NCBI GenBank assembly: GCA_003118195.1
Contig: BEXV01000086.1
Location: forward strand, 220,164 to 284,163
DNA from: Hemicentrotus pulcherrimus
Lineage: Eukaryota > Echinodermata > Echinoidea > Camarodonta > Strongylocentrotidae
Length of the DNA stretch: 64,000 bases
Direction of reading: 5' to 3'
Shown here: positions 25,550 to 39,374 of the stretch, piece by piece
Position numbering within the stretch: the first letter of the stretch is position 1
Layout: each line of letters opens with the position of its first letter
Notes under the pieces: model-generated
The model's database searches: none
The model's input: the letters and a program-made list of their open reading frames with translations, nothing else
Told to the model about the DNA's origin: nothing
Position numbers and translations under genes: made by a program

Positions 25550-28500
25550 NNNNNNNNNNNNNNNNNNNNNNNNNNNNNNNNNNNNNNNNNNNNNNNNNNN
25601 NNNNNNNNNNNNNNNNNNNNNNNNNNNNNNNNNNNNNNNNNNNNNNNNNNNNNNNNNNNNNNNNNNNNNNNNNNNNNNNNNNNNNNNNNNNNNNNNNNNN
25701 NNNNNNNNNNNNNNNNNNNNNNNNNNNNNNNNNNNNNNNNNNNNNNNNNNNNNNNNNNNNNNNNNNNNNNNNNNNNNNNNNNNNNNNNNNNNNNNNNNNN
25801 NNNNNNNNNNNNNNNNNNNNNNNNNNNNNNNNNNNNNNNNNNNNNNNNNNNNNNNNNNNNNNNNNNNNNNNNNNNNNNNNNNNNNNNNNNNNNNNNNNNN
25901 NNNNNNNNNNNNNNNNNNNNNNNNNNNNNNNNNNNNNNNNNNNNNNNNNNNNNNNNNNNNNNNNNNNNNNNNNNNNNNNNNNNNNNNNNNNNNNNNNNNN
26001 NNNNNNNNNNNNNNNNNNNNNNNNNNNNNNNNNNNNNNNNNNNNNNNNNNNNNNNNNNNNNNNNNNNNNNNNNNNNNNNNNNNNNNNNNNNNNTGTATGC
26101 GACTAATCAATCTGAAGGAGATGACTTTGGAAGGCAGGAGGACGGGAAGTAGCAAAAAGGAAGCGCCGTTAAGTCCCTGTGAACTGAAAATAGAGTTCCA
26201 AACAAGTCAGTCAGTATGATTAGACACTTGCCAGCACATCAAGAAAAGGGTCTTGATTTAGACCCATATCTTAACCACGGAAGCTTTCTCAGGTTCCCAG
26301 TCCCTTTTTTTCTATTCTCAATTTCGCGTCTGTGTGCTTCTCCTATCTTAAAGGCTACCCATAACCTTGTTCTTCAGAGCAACGAATTTAGATTCTTTGC
26401 TACTACATTATAAAAAATAATGTTGAATACCTTGAATACCGTGGACATTAACTTCTGTATTTGATCAGTGTAATGTAATTGCTCAGTTAGAGATTATGCA
26501 TAAATGATCCACTACTGGTTTACCAATTCCTCTCTGTTATTGTTTATCATTCTCTCGTTCAAGTTGATTACCGTCAGCAAAAATGATTTCCTTTTTCTTT
26601 CGTTGTCCATTCTCCAAGGCAACAAACTTCTAAATGAAAAAAACGTTGTAGGCCATTATTACGCCTCTTCATCAATTCCCTCCCTTTATTATTTATTTCA
26701 TAAAAATATGTACTTATATAATTATTAGGTTGAACTGACGTGTGTGGTATTTTTCGACGAGAAACTTAAACAAATTGTCGGATTTATTCCTGCTTTCTGT
26801 AAAGCGGTAAAACAAAAAGAAAATTGATCCGGAATTTCAGTTGAAATGGATATTTTTGCAATGGGAAGAAAATGAAGTGGTATTAGAAAACGCTATAAAT
26901 TGATATTGGTACAGGGGCCAAATGCGGCTCCATTTTGATACGGGCCCCCTCTGACTTGATGTAAATGTCTACGAAGGTTCCGCCTTCTAAATAATTTTTT
27001 AATCGTGATGCATTATTGGCAGTTCCTGCGCGCGCATCATTAGGGACTTTTAGATTTGCGTGGACTGATACGTGTGACGTCCATTCACGACAGTGCATTA
27101 AAAGGATGTCGATCGTAGCATAGACCTATTGTCTTCGTGCGAATCTAAAAGTCCCTATTACCAGGTTATGAACCCGTAAGAAATCGAGATCTGGTTGACT
27201 GGTATAGCGTATGCAACAACAACAACAACAACAACAAGAAAGAAAAACAGTTATACGGTGATAAAGCTAAGATGTTTTTACCTACCACGGTATGTTCCGG
27301 TTTACGGGGAGAGTGTGAAACCAATATTTGGCAAGATGCGACAGTGTGGGCTAAGATATGATATGGTAAAGACGTCAGCCGACTCCAGCTTGGTCAACCT
27401 AACTGCGTCATGTAGTGCTCTTTTCGCCCTTAAGGTGTTCTTTATTTTCGTGTCGATGTGTTTTCCTGATTGATTCTAACGTCATCGTTAGCTTTTTATA
27501 AACCACCTATCCAGCTATGGATTCTATAGATTTATGTAAAGTGAGTATTGCATTACTTGGCAAGGTTGTCTGAAAGTACTTTATAAGGGGTATACTGAAC
27601 AGAGAGAACACATTTGGATTCTAAAAAATGTATTAAAGGATAGGTTTTTTTTTTCTTTTGTTAATTGTGGTATACGTATCGATGCTCCTCATACCACTAC
27701 AATTGATCAACTTATTGTCTATTGAAAACGGGAGGGGAGCCTTTATTCATATGTATTAAGCCTATGGAAATTTGAGAATTTAGGAGTCAACTAGCGAACG
27801 TGGTTTCATTATTCCTCTGTAGATAAACGTCAAATAGTTTTATAAAGATCATCATATAATTTAGTGTAGTCTCTTATTTTGTAGTTAATGGTTTAGGTTT
27901 AATATTTTCCCGAATGACGGTGGCACTAGTTTGCTGTTAAAGATTCGTGGTGTGGACTTGCTGAAGTTCTACGTAGAACGTATTAAGTTCATGGTTAAAA
28001 GCATGTTACGACTTTTTGTGGACGATATTTCTATTTATCAACTTCATTCTATGTTGCAGTGCATATATACTCACATGCCCTCAAGAATGAGTTAACCAGC
28101 CTCATGGCGTTCATGACTTTTCACTATGTTCACTGTCAATATTATCAAGAGTAATCTAATTTGCACGTCAGGGTGCAGTGACATTGGAATTAAAGATAAA
28201 TGCATGAACTTCCGATTTGATCAATTATCCTAATTATGCATGCAAATGAATAGGCATCCTAGTCCGTCTGCTTATACGCTCTTTTGATTTTGAAGAAACA
28301 AAATGACTATGTAAGGGAAGGGAGTTGAAGAGACGTGAAGATGAAAGAGAATTTTGCCGGGGAGTTTTATTGCTTTCTGGTCCTCTTTTCAGAACCAGAG
28401 ATTATAGTAGAAATGGACCCTAACAGGACCATTCTTCAAATGCTGTCATTCTCATGATTATTGAAATCTGACAAGAAATAGTTGAAAAGTTTGGTCCAAA

Positions 28501-30896
28501 CTTTAATGCCACGTATTTGTAGGCCCATATTATAGGCCCACCTATTTATGTGTGTGCAATACATCAATTCTTTTGTATTAGAGACAGAATCAACCATTCC
28601 CAATTGCTTCCAGAGGGTTCTTTCAATGTGCAGTTGCATGACAGTACACAACTTATCTTTAATGGGTATGGATTCTGGAATCAGGAGAGCACTTTAACGT
28701 AGCTGGTGGTTTATCGAAGAGGCGACCCGCCGCCTCAGACACCACATTTAATACACAGTAACCAGAGTTCCCCCACACGCACGCACACTCCTTAGCAGGC
28801 ACACTCCTTAGCACGCACACTTCTTAGTACACAAACTCCTTATAGCACGCACACGCGCGCTTCTCTTGCACAGGTCTCGTGAGCCCATTGGCATTGAACT
28901 TGCTTTAGGTGATCATCCGAGTTCGCCTGTTCCACTTCTTCGTCGGTGATTTATGCTGATTGGTTTGGTTTAAACCACGTTGTGTTGACTCGCCACTGGG
29001 TGTGTGAAAACGTTTGATATCATCGGGAACTTTCCATCGTAGCTTGTATTTGAACTTGACGCTAATTGATCAATGCTTATACCAGCAAGGACCTTGTATT
29101 TCGGCGTATGCAATGAATTGTATGTGACTTTTAGCAGCGGAATGCATTACATGGGCTTGCAAAGGTTCTCCAGGTATTGCCTGGGACATCACGGTTTTAT
29201 CCGACGTTAATGCAGTTTCCATGTCATTACACTGAAGAGTCATCCTTCTGCTAAAATGCGAAGTTATGAATCAAACATAAACAGCATATGAGTTCAGTAT
29301 CAGGATTTTCTTTTTATCTTGTGTGATACAAATCATTAGTAATAATCATTGAATCATATACTGTTTGCAGGACTCGATGAAGCTGCTTATTTGGTCACAT
29401 GTTGTTGGTTTGCGACATTAAGAACACCTTTGCATCGCCTATTCGGGTTCTGCTTGACCAGGCTGGCTTCCCCTTCTCTTTCCTTATCAAACGATACAAA
29501 ACAATTTTCTTTGCAATCCTTGTTTTGATTGAATATTAAAGTCGCAGATCTTTGGACCCCGGTGCATTCTTTCTTCTGATATTTTGGATTTTAAAAGTAG
29601 GAAGGATACGATTTGCAGCATAATGAATGGAATGAATGGACTATCGGACAACAACTACTACAGCAATTTGGTAATTTATTAGTTTTGTTTTACCCCCATC
29701 CCCTATACCCAGTACCCATCACATTCAAACGATATAGAAACAATTGTGTTCGATTTATTACATGAACAACAATAATGCAGATATAAATTTGAAAATCGTC
29801 CTTATTTACCAGTTAACACCGATTTCGCAATACATTAATCAGAAATAAAAGATATCCCCATAAACAAACAGAAATTTGAAATTGGCAAACATCTATCACG
29901 TCAATATTTATTTCAAACTAGGTTATTATTAAAAATGCGATGTCTCCCGCTAAGTTATGATTTACAAAATTGTGGCATTGACATAGTTAACGTTCGTCGA
30001 AGTCATGCCAAGGAAGTAAAGATTATATATTATGTGCTCGCGTTGTCGTTCAGTCAGGTTTTTTTTTTTTAATATTGAGCATTTCCTTTGCATATGGCTT
30101 AGATGTCTTTATGTCAAACATTAAATTTAAAGTGGTAAATACAGTGGTGTAGCTACTAGTAATCACGAGGCACGTGTCCTATTCGAAGACCAATTAGGTG
30201 GAAAGAGAGGGGAACAGGGAGAGAGAAGGGAGGGAGGGGGACAATGCGTAGGGGAGACGTTAAAGAAAGATAAGACCTCTGCCACGCCGTTCCCTTATAA
30301 TGACTAAAATATCGTCAATGGTAAAGCTACCAAAGCCCCCAAAAGATAAACATCAACTTGACTACGCAGTAAAATTATATAATTCCTCCCTGTAAGAACA
30401 TTTGTATGATCAAAGAAATGTCACGTCAAGATCACATTCTCTGCATCAGTTATTGCAGTAACTTATTTGCTGAACAATATCCCATTGAACTTTCAACAAA
30501 GAAGCACTGGTTCTTTCTTTATTTGTGGTCTTCTCCGGGGAGCCGTCATCATGTCAAGAAAAATTCGATTAGAGGCTAATTTGGTTGTCCTTTACCACTT
30601 CCATACCCTCCTTCCCTCCTATGAAAGATCTTGGGAGCACGCTTTGTTTTCTGCCTCATCACGTAGGGTTAATTACCGCAGTGATTAGTGACTCGAAGCT
30701 GAACTTGATCTTGCTTAAAGAGAAGTTGGAGGTCTGGTAAAGGCTGCAAAGAACTTTCAAGCTTTCTCTTTCTGTTAATTTCAGTGTGTAAAAATATCAT
30801 CCGGATAAGACTTTGCTCTTCGAATGACCTCATATACGAAATGTGACAAGAAATAGCTGACATGTTTGGACCAAATGTTTATGTCACCTTGTGTGT

Positions 30897-30932
<36 letters not shown>

Positions 30933-33900
30933 TCCCATTCATTCGTTTCTGCATGCTGTTTAAGTGAATTTTATGAAGATTGGGTCCATTTCTTCCCATT
31001 TTTGTTTATTCCAAAACCTCAGAGTACAATCAAAACGTATGTATTACATAACCAAACTTTTCTTATTGCTTCCAGATATTTTTTTAACGGGGTAGTGAAA
31101 TAGGCAGTACTCTACTGTATATTTAATAGTTCCCCTTATCGTGGTCCATGAGACTGGGTTGATTGATATTTTTTTTTTTTCAGAGAAAGGATGTTTGCAC
31201 ATTTTAAACCAATTATTTTGGTTTGTATCCAACTATAAAGATGATTTAATTGTCTTAAAGTGTTGAGAGAAACGTTTTCAAGCAAGTTTTGGTTAAGTAT
31301 TCAGTTGTGAAAATTTGAACAATAATTCCACAATGTTGAGAGAGACGCTTCGAAGCATTTATTTAGTCTCTTGCAGTTAGGTGTGAAGAGGATTCAAAGT
31401 GTGGATAGAGGCGCTTAAAAGCAATTATCTGGTTTATTAGACAGGTGTGAAGATGTATTAATTGCTTAAAAGTGTGGAGAGAGATTCTTTGGGATGTTGG
31501 TGTGTTAATTTTTAGGTAATGAGTGATCGCTCCAGCTCAGAGTCAATGCCCAGCGTGTATCAACATAATTACAAAATGTAGCTTTCAAAGCAGATCTTTT
31601 TGCAGTATTAATGTATTTAATTCTTTAAATGTGTAGCGTTTGTTAACATATATTGATTTCATAGTCAGTATTCAGTGGTATGATTTGATATCCAGAACTG
31701 ACATAATTGCGGTAATTTGTTCAAATATTTTCAAAATTATGTTCAATATCGCGTGTCATGTTTTTATTAGGGGTTCGTTTTTGTTAAAGGTACATATAGG
31801 TATAAGCTATTCTTTACAAACATTCGTTCTTCGACTCACGGATATCGACAAGTCATCATACATTCCGGTTTCGCTACGCTCCATGACTGATGTTGAAGTT
31901 TTTAAGAGAGAGCTGAAAACTAACCTCTTTGATGAATGCTTTGAGTAATTATTATGTAAACGTACATTGTACATCGTAAAGCGCTCTGAGAGGGCCTTCG
32001 GTCCTGAAATGCGCTATAAAAGAACGAACTATTATTATTCTTATTATTATTCCTATGAAAATGAAGGGTTCATATGAAACTTTATTTTCATTACATAATT
32101 TGGAATTTCCTTTCGTGAGTCTACCCTCCTTTTTCGCGATCACCATACTCATCATCCTCTTCTCCAGAAAAATAAGCGATATTTTAGTTTCGTCTACCCC
32201 TAAGTGATTTACTTTCTTAACTGAATTACATCGCGATACTCCTATTTAAACCTACCATACCCCAGCCAATTTCCGAAAACCATTACTCAATTAAATAGTC
32301 ATCTCTGTCATGTAGTTATCATGTTAAAAATGGGCCCAACCTTGCCAATGTGTCATTCTCTGATGGTATTGGTTAAAGTGGCATGATTGATACAAAAAAA
32401 CTCTTCACAAAAAACGGTCTTCCGCGCCCCTTTCGTTCTTTAGTTGAAGAAATATCAATGCACGTATAATCATTAAATAGAACAAAAAAGATAGGGAACC
32501 GTTGTTTTCCAGCTTTATCTCTCGTCATGATTAGCAATTAATTATTCAATGATAGTTATGCTTAAAGGATCAATGTCTCCTTCAAGACATGCACATTCAT
32601 GACATATCACTATTAACGCCAAGGTAAACCTTCAATGCAATTTACGGGCTCATCCGTTGTCGTATCGTAAGCTTTTCTGATTCACAACATTGAGCATTTT
32701 GCTCTTCATGGCCATGATTTGTATAAATGTCATTATCTTTATTCTCCGTACATATTGGAAAGGCAATTATCGTGAAAAACAACCGTGTGATTGATTGATT
32801 GATTTTACCGTGTGGTACTGTCAGCCTGGGTATTGTCTCGATATGGGAAAAGCTCTTGCTGTTATATTGCGGAATTACGATGAGAAAATAAAAGTACAAA
32901 ATATTAATTGTCGCAGGGGGAAATATCTTTGTATAAGAAGATGTACTCAATTTGGATTAAAGTTATCTGTATTGTGTCTAAATTGTTTGATAACGTGCGT
33001 GACACTGTCAAAACCTTTTAAGACTTGTAAAACAACTGGTTGTTAACTTGATTTGAAAACGTTTGACATCTGGCATAACGCCCACAATGAGCCTCAAAGA
33101 GAAATATTAAAATACCTTTGTTTTACTTTTATTTAAAGTAGATTAAAGAGGCCTGGATGCAGCCCTTGCCAAGACCGTCTCAGATGATAATAGGTGGATT
33201 AGGAATTATAACGCCCTCGATTTGTTTTGTCTTTTCACTGATGTGAGGCAAAACGAATCAGGCGTACCTATAAAAGCGATGGAACAGATTCGGAATAGTA
33301 TGGGGCCGATGTGATATGGTCAATCATTAGACGAGGACGGAGAGGACAAATTGTTGCGAGTCGTCGCCTGACCAATAGGGGATAAACCTGACATTTCAAT
33401 ATTGCTTAGAGGGGCTTTTGACCGACAATCGTTTCCGGTTTGTCTAATCCTGTCCAGTTGCTACGCCCTCAACGACTAATGCCATTATCTATTTTAAAGC
33501 AAAATAGAGTCGTCCTTAAGGAAAAATTATATATCAACATTTTGTTGTGAAAATGTATATTTATTTGTAAGCTCTTTGAATTAATTAATGTTTATTTGTT
33601 ATGGTGGACTTTATTATTAAGAAATGCTGGTTTGGAAGGGTGAAACTTGGAAGTATTCTGACTAGAAAGGAAGCCCTTTTCATTTGCTCTGAATCTTGTT
33701 TAAATGCCCACAACCAAATCAGCTCTATCAACAACGTACTGAATTCTACTTCTGGGAGGCTAAGAGTTAACCTTTATAGAAGGCACGTTTTGCATGTACT
33801 GTATAGACCTTCTGGTGTGTAAGTCATGATACAGGGTGAAATGATGCAAACAGCACTGTTTGTCTACAAATCGATGCGTTGACGTCTGAACTCAGAGATA

Positions 33901-36900
33901 GCTTCAAGCTTTACATGCACGAATGGAAACAGATAAATATGAAAATATTTATTACGTCGTCACTGCACCAGCCCTACTTTCCCTCCTTCTGAACGAGGGT
34001 TTCTTCCTGCCCAATGATTATTAGAGGTTCTTACCCCATTCAGACCGACCCCAATTCGAACGATAGCCGACAAAACGTTGGTCATTTGTAGTATTTGTTT
34101 TGTTCAGTCTAATTTCGGTCTGGTGTCGGTTCCTCCGTTGTGGCTAGGATATTTCGGTCTTCGGAAAAAAGACAAGATTAGACATCACTTTCCATGTCGC
34201 ATATTCTTTATCAATCAACCTCGCCTCCATCGTTGTGGTCAGCCTGTTTAGAAACAAAATATCGCATAGACGAGCGACTGGGAAGGGGCAATACCCTACT
34301 CAGATATCTATAGTCATCCTTTTACCCCTCTGGGATTTCTCAATCTGTAAGGGCTTTGGTGATATGATTAATGTCAAAGTCATGTGTAGCACTCCAAATA
34401 GGATTCGGGTCGTAGCTTAAGTGTCATGAATATCTTGTTTTGTTTTTTATGTTATGTGTGTGGGGGGGAGGGGATTAGTTTGTGTTTTTGATGTATAGAG
34501 TAATTTTTCATATTCGTGGGTGTTCTTTTGGTCTTGCATGGCGCACGGTCAAAAGAACGTCCATAGAACGACCATAGTCACCAACTTGATGCTGTGGTCC
34601 TTCTTTTGGCCTCTTCATTCGAAAGTTTGAGGTTTTGAAACCGTATCAAGATCCTTTTACCTGAAGCATTGCATTTGTCTACTGTTGTGTCTCCAGGTGT
34701 ATTAAATGGTGACTTTAGAATTCACTCATTGTGATGCATTGTGTTTGATGTCGACTGCTGGAGTAAAAGGGCAGAAAATCATCCATTAATAATCATGGGC
34801 CTTTACTTTATAATGATAATGATTAAAGTATTTCTTTATCTTTCTTTCTCATTTTTGTTTTACAGCTGAATGAGTATCGGATGACCATCGATGAATTGAA
34901 GGCTGAGTTAATACAGGAGCGAGATGAGCGTATGGCCGAGAAGTCGGAGTTCGATCATAAGCTCGCAGTGGTAAGGCCTACCTTTTCACCTTCTCACATT
35001 TTGTTATCCTCTTGGCTTTTTCTCTAACTTTGCTGCTTTTTAGTCCCCTCCTAATTAATGTTACATATTTATATAATCCTCACAATCCTGCGTACATTAA
35101 GACGGTTTTCATTTAGCCCAGGCAAATTCTAAAGATTCTTCATTTTTGCTGCATTTGCACTGGCAAATTTTAGATGTCAAAATTGCTCAATGCTCAAAAG
35201 CGTATGCTCTTCTCCTAGTATATATAAAGTAGTGTTGTGGTGTTATCACAATCAAAATCTGGGGACACGAAACTGGTGTTAATGTTGAAAGGAAATGAGT
35301 GCCTCTATGTTCTAGGGTTAAGAAAGACCTGATGTGTTCACTCGGGAATGCCTTCATGACGTCAAGAAAAGCGTCTTGTTCTACTCTTGGGTAGCAACGG
35401 AGCAAGGTGTCTGGATAAAGGAATGAGAGGGGGTGGTTGAGACAGGAATTGATGTGGATGGGAGGGGTGGGAAGACCTGGTACATGCATCAAATAAAGAA
35501 TAATGAATACATCCAGCCTTGTTTACGAAACGTTATTTAAGACTAAGAACCCATCAAAATGTCTGTACTAGTGCTGTTTTCGGCAGTTCGGGTGAAATGA
35601 GATTCGACCTGTCATGAGCATTGTTTTAATTAACTGATAATTATTAAGTACCACGGGCAGCTCATTTGTTTGTGACAAAGTCTCATAATTCATTTTACCT
35701 TTCTTTACAATCAAAATGCGATGTGTAGCGATCTTAGTCAGAGGCAAGCACAACCAGTTACCCAGTTGATTTACCACTGTATATAATGAATGTAGATAAA
35801 CATAGACTGCTTTGCATGACGAAAGATGAATAATAATAGGCGCTCTATAGACTTGTCGTTAAAAAAAGGCCTCCATCTCCCCTTCCCCCCCNCTCCCCCT
35901 CCGTCCCCTGTCTCCCCGTCCCCTCCGTCCCACCAATCTGTAGGAAGCAGGTGTATTTTTGCAGGTACCATATTCTTGCTTGTTCGCCGAGTTTGTAGAA
36001 TGTATATACAGATGGGACATGTAATAGAAAGGTGCCTGGAGCCCTGCTTATTCAAGTGTCTGAATCTCCCCCGTTTAGGTGCTCATGAAGATTTATCATT
36101 TTGATTTCAAGGGGTATTGATCCTTTGAGCGTTACATTGTGCTAACGGTTTTTAATTCCAACGTAAACATGGGAAAATGTCTTGGTCTTACAAAGCTTCG
36201 ACACTGCGTGTTTCGAATATAAATTAATACTTCTTCATTAATTACCGACGGATGTATACGCTTTATATGGATCCGAAAGTTCTTTTTCTTGTCTAGCTCA
36301 AAATAGATTAGTGATTCCGTCTCACGCTGTGTCTACACATATAAAAAAAAAATCGTCCGAGGATAGACAACGAGTAAAAGTCTGCCTTATTAATTTTCGT
36401 CAGGATTCTTTTTTTTTTCATAGTCAATATGATTCACCGTGCACGCCTCCGTCTGGCGGCAAATGCCCAGGGTATATCATCGCCATTAGGAGGGCATATA
36501 ATAACTCAGGGTTATGGGAGGGATGGAAAGTGACTCAAAAAAGATTGATTAGATGTAAAAGGGTACACGTATTAAAGGCAAAAGAAAAATAACTTCACTC
36601 ACTAGCAGTTTCAAAATTCAACTTTGATCAGTCGAAAATACAACTCATTAAATAATAATAATATTTTCGCTTATATACCGCTTAATACATCGGCAATTTC
36701 GGACTTTCTAAGCGCTTTATACATTATTACCCCGGTCATCGGATTCTGGCTTTCCCGCGCACAATTTATGCACTTTCTCCACTCCCTGGGGAGTATTCCA
36801 GCAAGAGCTACTGGGCTGGAATTGCTAGGAATACTGCATAGGCTTTTGCATCCTACCGGGTACCCATTTAACACCTGGGTGGAGAGTGGCAAAAAAATGT

Positions 36901-39342
36901 AAATCAATGTCTTGATTATTCAACCCTCCTCTCGACACTTCCTAAAACGAGGGCATGTAGCTCTTTAAAATGTTGCACATTGGCCACCGTATATATTATT
37001 CTTGAATTATTCAAAAATGATGTCGGATATGAAATGTTACTAGCACCCAAATTGCAGTTTTATAGACCAACCCTCCCACCCCCCCCTTACCTTGGAAACA
37101 AATGTATCATATATGTCCATCAATAATCAATTTAATTCTTTATTATTTGCGATGTTGCTTTGGTTTACTGTTGCCGTTATCCTTTTTCTATTTTAAGCGC
37201 TTTTCGCCATGTGTGCTTTTTAAATAAGCGTGACTAGGCCTTGGTAAATAAACACAAAATAAAAAAAGATATGAGATCATACTTGTCCAAATATATTTGC
37301 GAGGAGAATTACCGTCCCATAAATAGACCGGACTCCCGTTGAGCGATACGGTGAGTAAGACGATGATTGAATATCGAATTGGCAACACTTTTTATGCATC
37401 GTTGACAACTTCTACCGATATCATTTCAGTTTGGACAAGACTTGACCCAAAATAGCATATCCCGTTACCCTTCGATTTTGAATTGGAAATACGGGAAAGA
37501 TGAGTAACCCTTCGGTTTTGAAATAGAAATACGGGAAAGATGAATATCCAATCTTCGGGATAATTAAGAGCAGTATAATATACAGAAGGTCTATTGAGCT
37601 CAAATATTCGTTTTGTGTTTCCAGACTGAGTTTACATGTTACCATATTTCTGCATATGAGCAGTTTTGTGTATATTGAAGATTTGTAGAAAGTACGGACA
37701 CTTTATTAAGTTATTGAAGTTTTGGAGTTTACCAGCGCTGTTATTGTGTTTGATAAGAATTCAAGACAAGTATGATCGAAATCGAATACAGCTCTAGCTG
37801 ATAAATATTTACCAAATGCAGTTTTAAAAGAAAAAGTTATAGCAACCACCTTTGACGGATATACCCGATAAGGGATAGGCCTAGCTAGGCGCAGTTACTT
37901 TTTAGTTCAAATTCAACAAATAGAAAGGGAGATAAGTAAATAGATTTAGAAAGATAGGTAGATAGATACGTAGGTTACAAGTAATAGATAAAGATAGTTA
38001 AACAGTTGACGTTTTCCTCATAGCGCATGCAAGAAACCTGCTTTGCTCTCCCTCAATTCAGTTCTACCATAACCACTACGTGTCAAGAGATTTATTCTAT
38101 CGATTTGTCAGTCTGTCTGTCTTCAAATCAAACTCATTCATGTTTCGCAGAAATGGATCGGAACCGAGGATGCGGCACACCCATTTCTCTCATCAGTCTC
38201 CTCAAATCCCATTTTCTCGTCTTAAACAGGAGAAAAATTAAACACTGGGAAGAGACTTCTGAATAACATGTAAAAACGTGGGGAAGTCGGGAGTAGAGTC
38301 CTGACAGACGGCTAACGATCGCTTTTCAACTTGAATTCATATTTAAGTTGCCTTGATCGCAGTTATTTTGAGCTAGAAAAAATGTCGGCCAAGGGCTCAA
38401 AGGCATTGATTTCATTCTAGCTCTCACTTTTCTGATTGAAGCATTGATCTGTGAGATAACGGTTCTGTTTTAAAGCGGAGAATAGAAAATGTAGATGTAT
38501 GTTTTAAAAGAAGTAGCATTAACAAAACCGTGATACAAATTGGAAATGTCCGACATTTCATTGATACACTTTCTTTCCCTGGGAAAACTATGATTGATGA
38601 AATAAAACAAGCTTACATGGCATCAAAAGTTGAAATTAAAATTTACCTGAAATTCAATTATTTTTGGTCTGTTTTCATCACATTCATACAGAACAGATCC
38701 ACTTTTCTTCAAAATCACCTTTTAAAAATCGCATTAAATCCAGCGTTAGACAATCAGGTTTAAAAAAATGGCTGCTTTTGAAAAGGGAGTGGGTTCTCTT
38801 AAGCTATGTTTTTACACCATTTAAGCAGAAATTACCGTGTGTAACGTCAAAGCACATTGAGATTTCTTGGTTGCATCATGAGCTAATATCTATGTTTCGC
38901 TGCAAGAGGCTGGGGAAATAAGTTAGACCACCCGACTATATATAGAGGAAAGTGGTTTATTTTAAGAAACCATTTCCACCATACCCGGATAGAGTCTAGC
39001 AAGTTGAGTTTCTTTATTGGACACTTTTGGGTACATTAATAGACCCATGTATCCTTAATATCTGTCTTCCTCGAAATGTGTTTGTGAACCCTTGGGGTGA
39101 AAGCCATGTCCATTCTCAGTGACGGTTGCTTTAAAGCAATATTTAGTTTGAGTGAGGAGTGTATTTATGAGACATGAGCTAAAAGTATATGACGGATTTA
39201 TAATTTGCCAAAGACATGATAAGGAGCATAATTATGAAAGAGAATAAGATCATATTTTGGAGCTCTATAGGAAAGGATGAAATGTGTTTGTTTTATGGGG
39301 AGAGGGAGGAATGTACATGCACAGGGGGCGAGTGGGGGAGAT

Positions 39343-39374
<32 letters not shown>

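Larger units (their letters stand above)
18006..34865 (+). other. Intron 7, 16.9 kb with N gap and mobile-element remnants
   Basis: No coding exon was recognised. Phases on both sides are 0, so a symmetric exon could still be hidden, including in the N gap. The intron holds a tRNA-headed SINE (21893-22090), a possible Penelope-like remnant (23310-23625), TC repeats, the gap, a small TA-flanked MITE (27041-27157), several minisatellites, a (TG)n run and a probable LINE 3' end (31640-32055). The rest is AT-rich DNA in which I see nothing specific. Confidence 0.7.

Noticed and set aside
25246..26155. Long open frames on both strands across 25246-26155
   Set aside because: They are open only because the Ns are not translated; the flanks are TC repeats.
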